From Chloroflexota bacterium (lineage in GTDB: Bacteria > Chloroflexota > Limnocylindria > P2-11E): DNA of 64,000 nt. The DNA lies in the NCBI GenBank assembly GCA_005889405.1, contig VBFY01000059.1:47373-111372 (forward strand), read 5' to 3'. Shown piece by piece: positions 27,269 to 36,551 of the stretch. The first letter of the stretch is position 1. Every line of letters begins with the position of its first letter. The notes beneath the pieces were generated by a model, which was not told where the DNA came from, searched no databases, and saw only the letters and a list, made by a program, of their open reading frames with translations. A program made the translations under genes and the position numbers.

Positions 27269-28459
27269 CTAGCGTCGCTTCGCCTTCGCGGCCAGCTCTC
27301 GCGCACGCGCGAGCCGCTCCGCCGCCGCTGCGAGCACGTCGTGCGTCTTGCAGAACGTGAAACGGATCAGGTGCTTCCCTAGCGCAGGTTCGGAATAGAA
27401 GGAAGAGCCGGGGACGCCCGCGACGCCGACCTCTGAAACGAGCCAGCGCGCGAACGCGGTGTCGTCGTCGAAGCCGAACGGCGTGATGTCGCAGAGCACG
27501 TAGTACGCGCCCTCAGGTCGGCGGGGCGCGAACCCGGCGGCTTCGAGCGCGGGCACAAGCACGTCGCGTCGCCGACGGTATTCGGTGGCGAGCGAGTCGT
27601 AGTAGGGACGCCCGAGCGAGAGACCTTCCGCGACCGCCTCCTGCAGCGGCGCGGGCGCGCCGACGGTGACGAAGTCGTGCACCTTCCGGATCCCCGCGGT
27701 GAGCTCGGCCGGCGCGACGATCCAACCGACGCGCCACCCCGTGACCGAGAACGTCTTGCTCGCACCGGAGATCGTCACCGTGCGCTCAGCCATCCCCGGC
27801 AGCGTCGCGATCGGGATGTGCTCGCCCTCGTAGCGGATGTGCTCGTAGATCTCGTCGGTCACCGCGACGACGTCGTGCTCGACGCACAGACCGGCGATGA
27901 AGGTCAGCTCGTCGCGGGTGAACACGCGGCCGGTCGGATTGTTCGGCGTGTTCACGATGATCGCCTTCGTCCGCGGGCCGAACGCTTTGCGCAGCTCGTC
28001 GCGGTCGAAGGTGTTCTCGGGCGGGCGCAGCGGCACGTACATCGGTCGCGCGCCAGCGATGTCGGTGTCCGGCCCGTAGTTCTCATAGAAGGGCTCGAGC
28101 ACGATGACCTCGTCGCCGGGGTCCACGAGCGCGAGGAGCGTCGAGACCATCGCCTCGGTCGCGCCGCAGGTGACGGTGAGCATCGTCTCGGGATCGACGC
28201 CCATGCCGTAGAGCTCAGCGTACGTGCGCGACAGCGCGTCGCGCAGCGACTTAGCGCCCCAGGTGATCGCGTACTGGTTGATGTCCGCATCGATGGCGCG
28301 CTTCGCCGCGTCCTTGAGCGCCTGCGGTGCCGCGAAGTTCGGGAAGCCCTGCGCGAGATTGATCCCGCCATGGATCGCGTTGAGGCGGGTCATTTCCCGG
28401 ATCACGGACTCGGTGAAGCCCGCGGTGCGTGCCGCGAGCTTCACGCGCGCGGTGCGCAT
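27269..28459 (-). CDS. Class I/II pyridoxal-phosphate aminotransferase
   Basis: INLAQGFPNFAAP, NTPNNPTGRVFTRDEL, SGASKTFSVTGWRVGW. Confidence 0.95.
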   Translation of the reverse strand: MRTARVKLAARTAGFTESVIREMTRLNAIHGGINLAQGFPNFAAPQALKDAAKRAIDADINQYAITWGAKSLRDALSRTYAELYGMGVDPETMLTVTCGATEAMVSTLLALVDPGDEVIVLEPFYENYGPDTDIAGARPMYVPLRPPENTFDRDELRKAFGPRTKAIIVNTPNNPTGRVFTRDELTFIAGLCVEHDVVAVTDEIYEHIRYEGEHIPIATLPGMAERTVTISGASKTFSVTGWRVGWIVAPAELTAGIRKVHDFVTVGAPAPLQEAVAEGLSLGRPYYDSLATEYRRRRDVLVPALEAAGFAPRRPEGAYYVLCDITPFGFDDDTAFARWLVSEVGVAGVPGSSFYSEPALGKHLIRFTFCKTHDVLAAAAERLARARELAAKAKRR

Positions 28460-29406
28460 CAGTACCCGGCCTCGAAGTCGACGCGGTTGAGCAGCGGTTC
28501 CCCCGCCTTGAAGCGGCGGAGGTTCTCGACAAAGAGCGCGAGGGTGCGCTGGCGCACGCGCGGCGACGAGTTCGATGCATGCGGGGTCACCACGACGTTG
28601 GGCAGCGACCAGAGCGGGCTGTCCGCAGGCAGCGGCTCCCGCACGAACGTATCGAGACCCGCGCCGCCCAGCCGGCCGTCGCGCAGCGCGTCGACGAGCG
28701 CGTCCTCGTCGATGATCGGACCACGCGCGATGTTCACGACCCACGCCGTCTTTTTCATGCGCGCGATCACTTCGCGCGAGATCGCGCCGCGCGTCGCCGG
28801 CGTGAGTGGCGCCGCAACGACGAGGTAGTCAGCCTCGGCCGCGGCACTCGCGAGCGCGTCCGGCGTCACGACCTTCTGCGCACCCGGCACGGCGCCGGGT
28901 CGACGCCGCACCGCGATCACGCGCATCCCGATCGCAGATGCGAGTCGCACGACCTCGCCGCCGATGCTGCCCGCGCCGAACACGACAAGCGTCTGGTCAC
29001 GAAGCTCGTCGTGTACGAGATCCTTCCACTCGCGCCGCGTCTGTTGGTCGCGATAGAGGTGCAGCCGCTTCGAGGCCGCGAGCACGAACGCGAGGACGTG
29101 CTCGGCGATCTGGATGTCGTACGAGCCGGAGTTGTTCGTGAGCGTGATCCCGCGCTCGCGGAACTCCGGAATGTCGAGGAGGCGGTCGACGCCTGCGGCC
29201 GGAGTGTGGAACCACCGCAGCTTCGGCGTCGCCGCGAGGAGCTTGCGCACGCGATCGAGGCTGATGCCGCAGAACGCGACCTCGGCCGCGGAGGCGCGTG
29301 CGAGATCGCTCTCGTTCTTGATGAGGACGAGCGTGTCGTTCGGCAGCGCCGCCCCGAAGTCGGTCGGCGTGGATGGCCAGTTCGACCAGATCGCGATCGT
29401 CGTCAC
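28459..29406 (-). CDS. D-2-hydroxyacid dehydrogenase
   Basis: LVVFGAGSIGGEVVRLASAIGMRVIAVRR; VVNIARGPIIDEDALVDALRDGRLGGAGLDTF. Confidence 0.93.
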   Translation of the reverse strand: MTTIAIWSNWPSTPTDFGAALPNDTLVLIKNESDLARASAAEVAFCGISLDRVRKLLAATPKLRWFHTPAAGVDRLLDIPEFRERGITLTNNSGSYDIQIAEHVLAFVLAASKRLHLYRDQQTRREWKDLVHDELRDQTLVVFGAGSIGGEVVRLASAIGMRVIAVRRRPGAVPGAQKVVTPDALASAAAEADYLVVAAPLTPATRGAISREVIARMKKTAWVVNIARGPIIDEDALVDALRDGRLGGAGLDTFVREPLPADSPLWSLPNVVVTPHASNSSPRVRQRTLALFVENLRRFKAGEPLLNRVDFEAGY

Positions 29407-30008
29407 TGGTACACCGCCGGTGCGTCGCGTGGCAGCGAGTCCGCGAGCATCGTGCGCTGCAGCAGCGACATGTTCTCCGGCAATGACGTGGGATCGGTGA
29501 GCACCACCTCCGTCGTCTCGGCGGACGGTGTTGCCTGGCCGCCGGTGATCCGGCCGCGAAAGCAACAGATGTAGAACTGATAAGGGGCGACGCTGCCGAA
29601 GCTCTTGTTGTCGTAGACGCCGACGAGACGCTCGAGCTGAGCCTCGAACCCCGTCTCCTCGTGAAGCTCGCGCAGCGCGTTGGTCGACGGTGGCGACCCG
29701 ACCTCGGCGTACCCGCCTGGTAGCGCCCAGCGTCCGTTGTCCGCGCGCTTGATGAGGACGACGCGACCGCCATCGTCGAACGCGGCGACAGAGCAGCCCA
29801 CCTTCGGGCTGGGGATGTGGAGGTCGGAGAGATACGGACGCTCCGGCGTGAACGTGGCATCGATCGTCATCTCGGCGATGCCTTCGGCGATCGCCATCGT
29901 CCGGTCGTACCGGTCGCGGTCGTAGTCGTTCGCCGCGAACTCGAGGCCGGTCTTCGCCATCGCCGCGAGCTCGTGGGCCCAGAAGCGCAGCTGCTCGGAT
30001 GGCTGCAT
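29403..30008 (-). CDS. NUDIX hydrolase
   Basis: GGYAEVGSPPSTNALRELHEETGFEA; overlaps downstream dehydrogenase start (GTGA). Confidence 0.92.
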   Translation of the reverse strand: MQPSEQLRFWAHELAAMAKTGLEFAANDYDRDRYDRTMAIAEGIAEMTIDATFTPERPYLSDLHIPSPKVGCSVAAFDDGGRVVLIKRADNGRWALPGGYAEVGSPPSTNALRELHEETGFEAQLERLVGVYDNKSFGSVAPYQFYICCFRGRITGGQATPSAETTEVVLTDPTSLPENMSLLQRTMLADSLPRDAPAVYQ

Positions 30009-30031
30009 GGGCCTCGCATACTACGCAGAGT

Positions 30032-30748
30032 TTGTCGGCGCTTTCGGGCACGCTGTTCAACGCCCTCACCGTGCTCGTCGGTGGATTGCTCGGCACGTTC
30101 CTCGGCGACCGGCTCCCCGAGCGCCTCCGCGAGAACGTCGTGCGCGGCGTCGGGCTGTTCACCCTGGCCATGGGGACGAAGTTCGCGATCGATACCTCGA
30201 ACCTCCTCTACATGCTCGGCAGCATCCTGCTCGGCGGCGTTATCGGGTCGCTGTGGGGGGTGGATCGTCGCCTCACGGAGCTCGGCGCGGCCCTGCAGCG
30301 TCGCTTCGCCGCGCGCGGCGGCGGCGGGACCGTGGCCGAGGCGTTCGTGACAGCCGCGATCGTGTTCTGCGTCGGCCCGCTCACCTTCCTCGGCTCGATC
30401 CAGAACGGGCTCACCGGCGACGCCAGCCTGCTCGCGATAAAGAGCGTGCTCGACGGATTCACCGCGATCGCACTCGCCGCGACGCTCGGTTGGGGCGTGC
30501 TCCTCACGATCCCGCTGATCCTTCTCTATCAAGGCGGCCTAGCCGTGGGCGCGTCGGCGTTCGCCGGCCTGCTCTCCGACCTTCAGCTCCGCGAGATGAG
30601 CGCGGTCGGCGGCTTGCTCATCATCGGTGTGGGCCTGAAACTATTGAACATCCGCGACGTCAAGGTCGCGGACTACCTGCCGGCGATCCTCGTGGCACCG
30701 CTCCTGGTGGCGGCGGCCGTTCGCATCAAGGAGGCGCTCGCGCTATGA
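30032..30748 (+). CDS. DUF554 family membrane protein
   Basis: LFNALTVLVGGLLGTFLGDRLPERLRENVVRGVGLFTLAMG; CVGPLTFLGSIQNGLTGDASLLAIKSVLDGF; TTG start tentative. Confidence 0.87.
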   Translation: MSALSGTLFNALTVLVGGLLGTFLGDRLPERLRENVVRGVGLFTLAMGTKFAIDTSNLLYMLGSILLGGVIGSLWGVDRRLTELGAALQRRFAARGGGGTVAEAFVTAAIVFCVGPLTFLGSIQNGLTGDASLLAIKSVLDGFTAIALAATLGWGVLLTIPLILLYQGGLAVGASAFAGLLSDLQLREMSAVGGLLIIGVGLKLLNIRDVKVADYLPAILVAPLLVAAAVRIKEALAL

Positions 30749-31806
30749 AGACCCTCGAGTTCCGCAGCGACACGTTCACGAAGCCGACGCCCGCGATGCG
30801 CCGCGCGATGGCCGAGGCCGAGGTCGGCGACGATCAGTACGGCGAGGACCCTACCGTCAACAGACTCGAGAAGCGCGCCGCCGAGTCCGTGGGCAAAGAG
30901 GCCGGTCTCTACGTCGCCAGCGGCATGATGGGCAACCTCTGCGGCGTCCTGTCGCAGACGCAGCGCGGCGACGAGGTCATCCTCGGCGACCTCGCGCACA
31001 TCTACCAGAACGAGATGGACGCGTCGTTCGTCCTCGGCGGCATCGTGCCGCATCTGGTGCCGAACCGCGACGGGCTCCCGTCGCTCGACGACATCGCGAC
31101 CGCCGTGCGACCGCAGGGTATGCACGCGCGCACTGCGCTCATCTGCCTCGAGAACTCGCACAACAACTGCGGCGGCACGGTCATCACCGCCGCGCAGACC
31201 AACGCGATCGGCGACTTCGCGCACCAGCGCGGTATCCGCTTGCATCTCGACGGCGCGCGGATCTTCAACGCCTCCGCGGCGCTCGGGGTCGACGCGAAGA
31301 CGCTTACCCAAGGCGTCGACACCGTGCAGTTCTGCTTCTCCAAGGGTCTCGCCGCACCGGTCGGGTCGATCGTCTGTGGCGACGCCGAGACGATCGCGAA
31401 GGCGCGGCGCGTGCGCAAATTGCTCGGCGGCGCGATGCGTCAAGCCGGCGTGATCGCCGCGGCGGCGCTCGTCGCGCTCGAGGAGATGCGCGACCGGCTG
31501 GTCGAGGACCACCGCAACGCCAAGGCGCTCGCGAAAGGCCTTGCGCAGATCGACGGCGTCAAGATGGACGCGGCCAAGGTGGTCACGAACATCGTCTCGT
31601 TCGAGATCGATGCCGAGGGGATGGACGCCGGCGCGTTCCAGAAGGCATGTGCCGAACGTGGCCTGCGCTTCTCGCGCTACCTGGGCAACTCGCCCCGCCT
31701 GCGCGCGGTCACGCACTGCGACGTGACGGCCGCTGACGTGGAGGCTGCGCTCGAGATCGCGAGGGCCGTGCTCTCCAAGACGAGAACGCCGGCCCTCAGC
31801 GCCTAG
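30745..31806 (+). CDS. ltaE: Low-specificity L-threonine aldolase
   Basis: EFRSDTFTKPTPAMRRAMAEAEVGDDQYGEDPTVNRLE; FCFSKGLAAPVGSIVCG. Confidence 0.93.
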   Translation: MKTLEFRSDTFTKPTPAMRRAMAEAEVGDDQYGEDPTVNRLEKRAAESVGKEAGLYVASGMMGNLCGVLSQTQRGDEVILGDLAHIYQNEMDASFVLGGIVPHLVPNRDGLPSLDDIATAVRPQGMHARTALICLENSHNNCGGTVITAAQTNAIGDFAHQRGIRLHLDGARIFNASAALGVDAKTLTQGVDTVQFCFSKGLAAPVGSIVCGDAETIAKARRVRKLLGGAMRQAGVIAAAALVALEEMRDRLVEDHRNAKALAKGLAQIDGVKMDAAKVVTNIVSFEIDAEGMDAGAFQKACAERGLRFSRYLGNSPRLRAVTHCDVTAADVEAALEIARAVLSKTRTPALSA

Positions 31807-34071
31807 CTATTTCTTGTCCGACTTGTCGGCCTTGTCCTTCTTGTCCTTGCCACCGTTCGACGTGGTCGCGGCTCCGGTCACGGTCGTCTGCTTCGTGAAC
31901 TCACCGCTCAGGGTCGGCGACGAGAAGCTGACGCGCAGCGTGTAGTCGCCCGGCGCGAAGTCGCGCGTGTCGACGTTCACGTGGTAATCGCTGCCATTCC
32001 AGACGACCGATCCGCTCGGGTTCGAACCGTAGATGTAGCCGACGACGACCGCGCCCGAGGCATCGAGCACGTCCACGCGGACGGTCGTGTCGAGCACCGG
32101 CGCGCCGTCGGCGCGCAGGACCGAGAACTTCACCGGCATCAGCCGGCCGACGCTGAATGAGGTCTCGACGGGCTCGTGCCACTGGAACGTGTACATGCGG
32201 ACCGTGACCACGAGGGTGGCCGAGCCGCCGGCGCCGTTGCTGTCGGTCACGTTGACCGTGACCGTGTACGTTCCAGCGGTGCTGTAGCTGTGGTCGAGCA
32301 CGAACGAGCTGCCCGCGAGAGCGAGCGCCACGCCACCTGAGCCGTCGCCGTAGTCGGCGGTCGCCCAGTAGCTCTCGGTCGTGCCCGGGTCGCTGAAGGT
32401 GCCGGACCGATGAAGGGTCGGGTCGAAGCTGAGATCGACGGGGCCACCGAGCTGCACCGTCGGCGCGACGTTGGTGACGGTCACGCGGAACGAACCGCTC
32501 CCGGACGCGCCCGCGTCATCGGTCACCACGACGCTCACGACGTAGCTGCCCGGCTTGTAGAGATGGTCGAGCGTGAAGGTCTTGTCCGCGGCGAGCGCGA
32601 GCGCCGAGCTGCCGGATCCATCGCCGTAGTCGACGGTCGCCGACCATGAGATCGACGCGTCCTGATCGCTGAAGCTCGCGAGGCGCGAGAGCCTCTGGCC
32701 TTCCAACAGGCTCTCGTCCGCACCGAGCGTGACCACCGGCGCGTCGTTGGTGCGCATGTCACGCACGTAGAGCTGAGAGCCGGTGCTCGTCGGTGACGTG
32801 ACGAGGTTCGAAGCGGATGTCATGAGAAGCACGAACCGGCCGTCGGACGAGACCGACGCGCTGGTGCTCGGCGCGTTGGTCTGCTGGCCGGCATCGTTCT
32901 GCGAGACCAAAGTGACCGCCTCGGTCGTGCGGTCGTACAGGAAGACATCGACCAGGTGGTTCACGTCGCCGCCGACGAGCGTGTCGTCGAGCGACTGGAA
33001 ACCGACCCAGCGGCCATCCGCGGAGATCGACGGTGCGCGACTGTCAGCGCCCGCGATCGCGTTCGCGGACAGCGACGCCAGCGTCGTCGTGTGGAGCGCG
33101 CGGTCACGCAGGAACACGTCCCAGGTCCCGATGTCCCGGTCGCGCGGCTCGAGCTGAGCCTGCGATTCGAATGCGAGGTAACGACCGTCAAAGGAGAGCG
33201 CTGGCGCCGAGGCGGGACGAGAAAGCGTCGGTGTTCCGGCGCTGGTCACGGACTCGAGGGTCGTCGTCGCGGTCTCGAGATCGCGAACGAACAGCTGACC
33301 GGTGTGCGAGGTCGAGACCAAGGAGAAGTTCGCGGCCTGCGAGACGAAGGCCACGACCCGACCGTTACCGGAGAGCGCGGGCACCGAGCTGGTGTCGTTG
33401 CCGGCAGCGTTCGACGCATCGACGGACGCGCGCGTTACGACGCCGGTGAGCATGTCCTTGACGTACACCTGCTGCTTGCCGTTGTTCGGTGTCGGAACGA
33501 GGTTCGTCGCGTTCGACGTGAACGCGACGTACCTGCCGTCATCGGAGATCTCGTGCGCGCCCGAGGAGCTGGTCAGTCCGCTGCTCAGGTCGCCCGGCGC
33601 GCCGGTCTGCGTGGCACTGACCATGGTGGTCGTGCCGGCGACCATGTCGCGCAGGAAGACGTCGACAGCGCCATTCGTGTCACCGTCAACGAGGTCGTTG
33701 CCGGCCGACGCGAAACCGACGAACCGGCCATCGGCCGAGACCGTCGGCCCGAAGCCGCCAGCCACGCTCGGCAGGCCGGTCTTCGCAACGGTGACGAGCA
33801 CCGTCGTACCGGCGGTGCGGTCGTGGCGGTAGACGTTGGCGCCTGACACCCCAGCGAGGTTCGTAGCGGTCGAGGTGAAGACGACGTAGCGGCCATTCGC
33901 GGAGATCACACCGGGAAGCACCGTGCCGACCGCGGGCGCGCCCGTGGAGCTCACGGACTCGCGCGTGGTGCGTGGGTGTGTCGGCGCGTCGAACGCTCCC
34001 GCGACGCCGGTGACAGCGAGCGTGCTCGCGAGGACCGCGATGGTGATAGAGCGCCTACGTGTCGTCTTCAT
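31807..34071 (-). CDS. Secreted TolB-like beta-propeller protein with PKD-type domains (paralogue 1)
   Basis: Signal peptide; repeated SADGRYVAF...NLV.GDTNG..DVF.RD; two DYGDGSG PKD-like units; Lys/Asp-rich C-terminus. Confidence 0.85.
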   Translation of the reverse strand: MKTTRRRSITIAVLASTLAVTGVAGAFDAPTHPRTTRESVSSTGAPAVGTVLPGVISANGRYVVFTSTATNLAGVSGANVYRHDRTAGTTVLVTVAKTGLPSVAGGFGPTVSADGRFVGFASAGNDLVDGDTNGAVDVFLRDMVAGTTTMVSATQTGAPGDLSSGLTSSSGAHEISDDGRYVAFTSNATNLVPTPNNGKQQVYVKDMLTGVVTRASVDASNAAGNDTSSVPALSGNGRVVAFVSQAANFSLVSTSHTGQLFVRDLETATTTLESVTSAGTPTLSRPASAPALSFDGRYLAFESQAQLEPRDRDIGTWDVFLRDRALHTTTLASLSANAIAGADSRAPSISADGRWVGFQSLDDTLVGGDVNHLVDVFLYDRTTEAVTLVSQNDAGQQTNAPSTSASVSSDGRFVLLMTSASNLVTSPTSTGSQLYVRDMRTNDAPVVTLGADESLLEGQRLSRLASFSDQDASISWSATVDYGDGSGSSALALAADKTFTLDHLYKPGSYVVSVVVTDDAGASGSGSFRVTVTNVAPTVQLGGPVDLSFDPTLHRSGTFSDPGTTESYWATADYGDGSGGVALALAGSSFVLDHSYSTAGTYTVTVNVTDSNGAGGSATLVVTVRMYTFQWHEPVETSFSVGRLMPVKFSVLRADGAPVLDTTVRVDVLDASGAVVVGYIYGSNPSGSVVWNGSDYHVNVDTRDFAPGDYTLRVSFSSPTLSGEFTKQTTVTGAATTSNGGKDKKDKADKSDKK

Positions 34072-34086
34072 GGCTGCTAATTAACA

Positions 34087-34114
34087 GGGGGATCGCCGTA
34101 AACGGCGATCCCCC
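34087..34114 (-). terminator. Perfect 12-bp stem / 4-nt loop hairpin between the two paralogues (terminator or leader attenuator)
   Basis: GGGGGATCGCCG-TAAA-CGGCGATCCCCC, followed on the minus strand by TGTTAATTAG. Confidence 0.7.
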
Positions 34115-34120
34115 GTGCTT

Positions 34121-34141
34121 CTCCCCCGGTCGGGGCAGTAC
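34121..34141. repeat. Copy A of shared 21-nt intergenic element
   Basis: CTCCCCCGGTCGGGGCAGTAC; 19/21 identical to 36473..36493. Confidence 0.75.
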
Positions 34142-34149
34142 CCAGCCTT

Positions 34150-36387
34150 TTAGCGGGTCGTCTTGACGCTTGTCGTACTGGTCGTGCCGGCGGCGGCTGT
34201 GCCCGTCGTTCCGAGCGTGAACTCACCGGTGAGGGTTGGCGACGAGAACTGCGCGCGCAGCCAGTACATACCGGCCGAGAGGCTCCTCGTGTCAACGTTC
34301 ACGTGGTAAGAGCCGTTGCTCACCACGACCGACCGGCTTGGCTGGTCGCCGAAGAGATACGGACCGGCGACGACATTGCCCGACGCGTCGATCACGTCCA
34401 CGCGGACGCTTTCGTCGAGGACGAACGAGCCGTCGGGTCCGTCCACGGTGAACTTCACCGGCAGGTTCCGGCCAACGACGAACGTGTCGCCCACCGGATC
34501 GAGCCACGCGTAGCTGTAGCCGCCGACCTTGACCGTCATGGTCGCCGTGGTCGAGCCGCCGTTGCTGTCCGTGACATTCACGTCGGCGCTATAACTGCCG
34601 GCGGTCGTGTAGGCGTGATGGAGCGTGAACGAGCCACCGACAAGCGGGAGCACCTGCGTGCCCGAGCCGTCGCCGTAGTTGACGGTCGCCGAATATGTCT
34701 CGCTCGATCCGGGATCTGTAAACGTGCCAGAGCTGTCGAGCGTCAGTGAGAACGCGAGATTCACCGTCGCGGGCAGGCTCACTGTCGGAGCGACGTTGGT
34801 GTCGACGACATGGATGACGAGCGAACCCGTCGCACCGGCGTCGTCGGTGACCTCGACGGTCAGGTCGTACGCGCCCGACGCGTAGAGGTGATCGAGCACG
34901 AACGTCTTGTTCACGTTCAGCGCGAGCGGCTGCTTGCCCGAGCCGTCGCCGTAGTTGACGGTCGCCGTCCACGACGTCGATGCGTCGTTATCGCTGAACT
35001 GCCGGGTCAGGTGCATCGACTGGCCCTCCGTGAGCGTGACATCCCCACCGAACGCCGGCAGCACCGGCGCCTGGTTCGAAACGACATTGCGAACGTAGAG
35101 CTGGTTACCGGTGCTGGCCGGCGAGGTCACGAGGTTCGACGCGGTCGAGCCGAAGAGAACGAGTTGCCCGTCGAACGAGACCGACGGACCGAAGCTCGCC
35201 GCATTGGCCTGCTCGTCCGCGTCGTTCAAAGAGACGAGCTTGATGGCCTCCGTGGTGCGGTCGTAGAGGAACACGTCGAACAGACCGTTCAGATCGCCGA
35301 CGACCAGTTGGTCGTCGAGCGATTGGAAGCCGACCCAGCGGCCGTCGCCGGAGATCGACGGGCTCGAGCTGGTCGCGCCCGGAAGCGCGACGGTCGAGAG
35401 TGATGCGAGCACGGTCGTGCCGGCGACCCGGTCACGTAGATAGACGTCCTGCGTGCCATTGTCGAGGTCGCGTAGGTCGAGCACGCCCGTCGACTCGAAT
35501 GCCAGGTAGCGCCCGTCGAATGACAGCACCGGGGTCGTTGAGCTGCGCCCGGTCGCCGCGGCGCCCGGTGACTCGAGGGTCGTCGTGCCGGCGACGAGGT
35601 CACGCGTGAATATTTCTGGGGTGACACCGGAGATCGAGAGCGGCGAGAAGTTCGTCGACTCCGACCGGAACGCGACCACCTGGCCGTTGCCGGAGATCGC
35701 CGGCGTCTGACTGGTCCGGTCACCGGCCTCGCCCGTTGCCTCATTGACCGACGCACGCACCACAGCACTGGTCGTCATGTCCTTCACGTAGATCTGCTGC
35801 CTACCGTTGTTGCTGCCACTCGTGAGGTTCGTCGCGAATGAGGTGAACGCGACGTAGCGGCCGTCGTCCGAGATCTCGCGCGCGCCCGACAAGCCGCTCA
35901 GGCCGCTGCTGCCGTCGGCCGGCAGGCCGGCCGTGCTCACCAGCGCGGTCGTGCCCGTCTGCACGTCACGCACGAATACGTCGCTCGTGCCATTCGTGTC
36001 GCCATCGACGAGATCGGTCGCGAATGAAGCGAACGCGACATAGCGGCCGTTGGCCGAGACCGAGGGATCGCGACTGACGTTGTTGCCGGGATTCCCGTTT
36101 GAGGCAACGCTCACCAAGAGCGTCGCGCCTCCCACCCGGTCGTGGCGGTACACCTGTGTGCCGCTCACGCCGCCGACGAGGTTCGTCGCGCTCGACTGGA
36201 ACACCACGTACCGACCGTCCGCGGAAAGAACGCCGTTCGTCGCGCCCGCGTTCGCAGGGACGCCAGCGGAGTCCACTGAGACCCGCGTCGTCTGCCCTGG
36301 GAAAGCGTTGGCGATCGAGACGGCAGCCGTGAGCGAAAAGATGATGAGTGCCACTGCCGGCCCAAAGACCCTATTAATACCGCGCAT
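34150..36387 (-). CDS. Secreted TolB-like beta-propeller protein with PKD-type domains (paralogue 2)
   Basis: Same architecture as 31807..34071: signal peptide, repeated propeller blades, NYGDGSG PKD-like units. Confidence 0.85.
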   Translation of the reverse strand: MRGINRVFGPAVALIIFSLTAAVSIANAFPGQTTRVSVDSAGVPANAGATNGVLSADGRYVVFQSSATNLVGGVSGTQVYRHDRVGGATLLVSVASNGNPGNNVSRDPSVSANGRYVAFASFATDLVDGDTNGTSDVFVRDVQTGTTALVSTAGLPADGSSGLSGLSGAREISDDGRYVAFTSFATNLTSGSNNGRQQIYVKDMTTSAVVRASVNEATGEAGDRTSQTPAISGNGQVVAFRSESTNFSPLSISGVTPEIFTRDLVAGTTTLESPGAAATGRSSTTPVLSFDGRYLAFESTGVLDLRDLDNGTQDVYLRDRVAGTTVLASLSTVALPGATSSSPSISGDGRWVGFQSLDDQLVVGDLNGLFDVFLYDRTTEAIKLVSLNDADEQANAASFGPSVSFDGQLVLFGSTASNLVTSPASTGNQLYVRNVVSNQAPVLPAFGGDVTLTEGQSMHLTRQFSDNDASTSWTATVNYGDGSGKQPLALNVNKTFVLDHLYASGAYDLTVEVTDDAGATGSLVIHVVDTNVAPTVSLPATVNLAFSLTLDSSGTFTDPGSSETYSATVNYGDGSGTQVLPLVGGSFTLHHAYTTAGSYSADVNVTDSNGGSTTATMTVKVGGYSYAWLDPVGDTFVVGRNLPVKFTVDGPDGSFVLDESVRVDVIDASGNVVAGPYLFGDQPSRSVVVSNGSYHVNVDTRSLSAGMYWLRAQFSSPTLTGEFTLGTTGTAAAGTTSTTSVKTTR

Positions 36388-36472
36388 CCTTGTTCCACCT
36401 CACCACACGACCCAACGTGCGGTGGATGATTTGTAGGTGGCAGGCATCCAGACGTATATGGGAGCCAGGGGT

Positions 36473-36493
36473 CTCCCCCTCTCGGGGCAGTAC
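36473..36493. repeat. Copy B of shared 21-nt intergenic element
   Basis: CTCCCCCTCTCGGGGCAGTAC; 19/21 identical to 34121..34141. Confidence 0.75.
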
Positions 36494-36551
36494 TAACGCC
36501 CTACCTCAATACGGGTTGTGCCGCTATCACCCGTGCCACACAGTTCACGCG

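Noticed and set aside
34121-36493. c-di-GMP or other known riboswitch in the 21-nt element leaders
   Set aside because: The sequence does not match any consensus I can recall for c-di-GMP-I/II, SAM, TPP or cobalamin riboswitches; left as an unnamed element.
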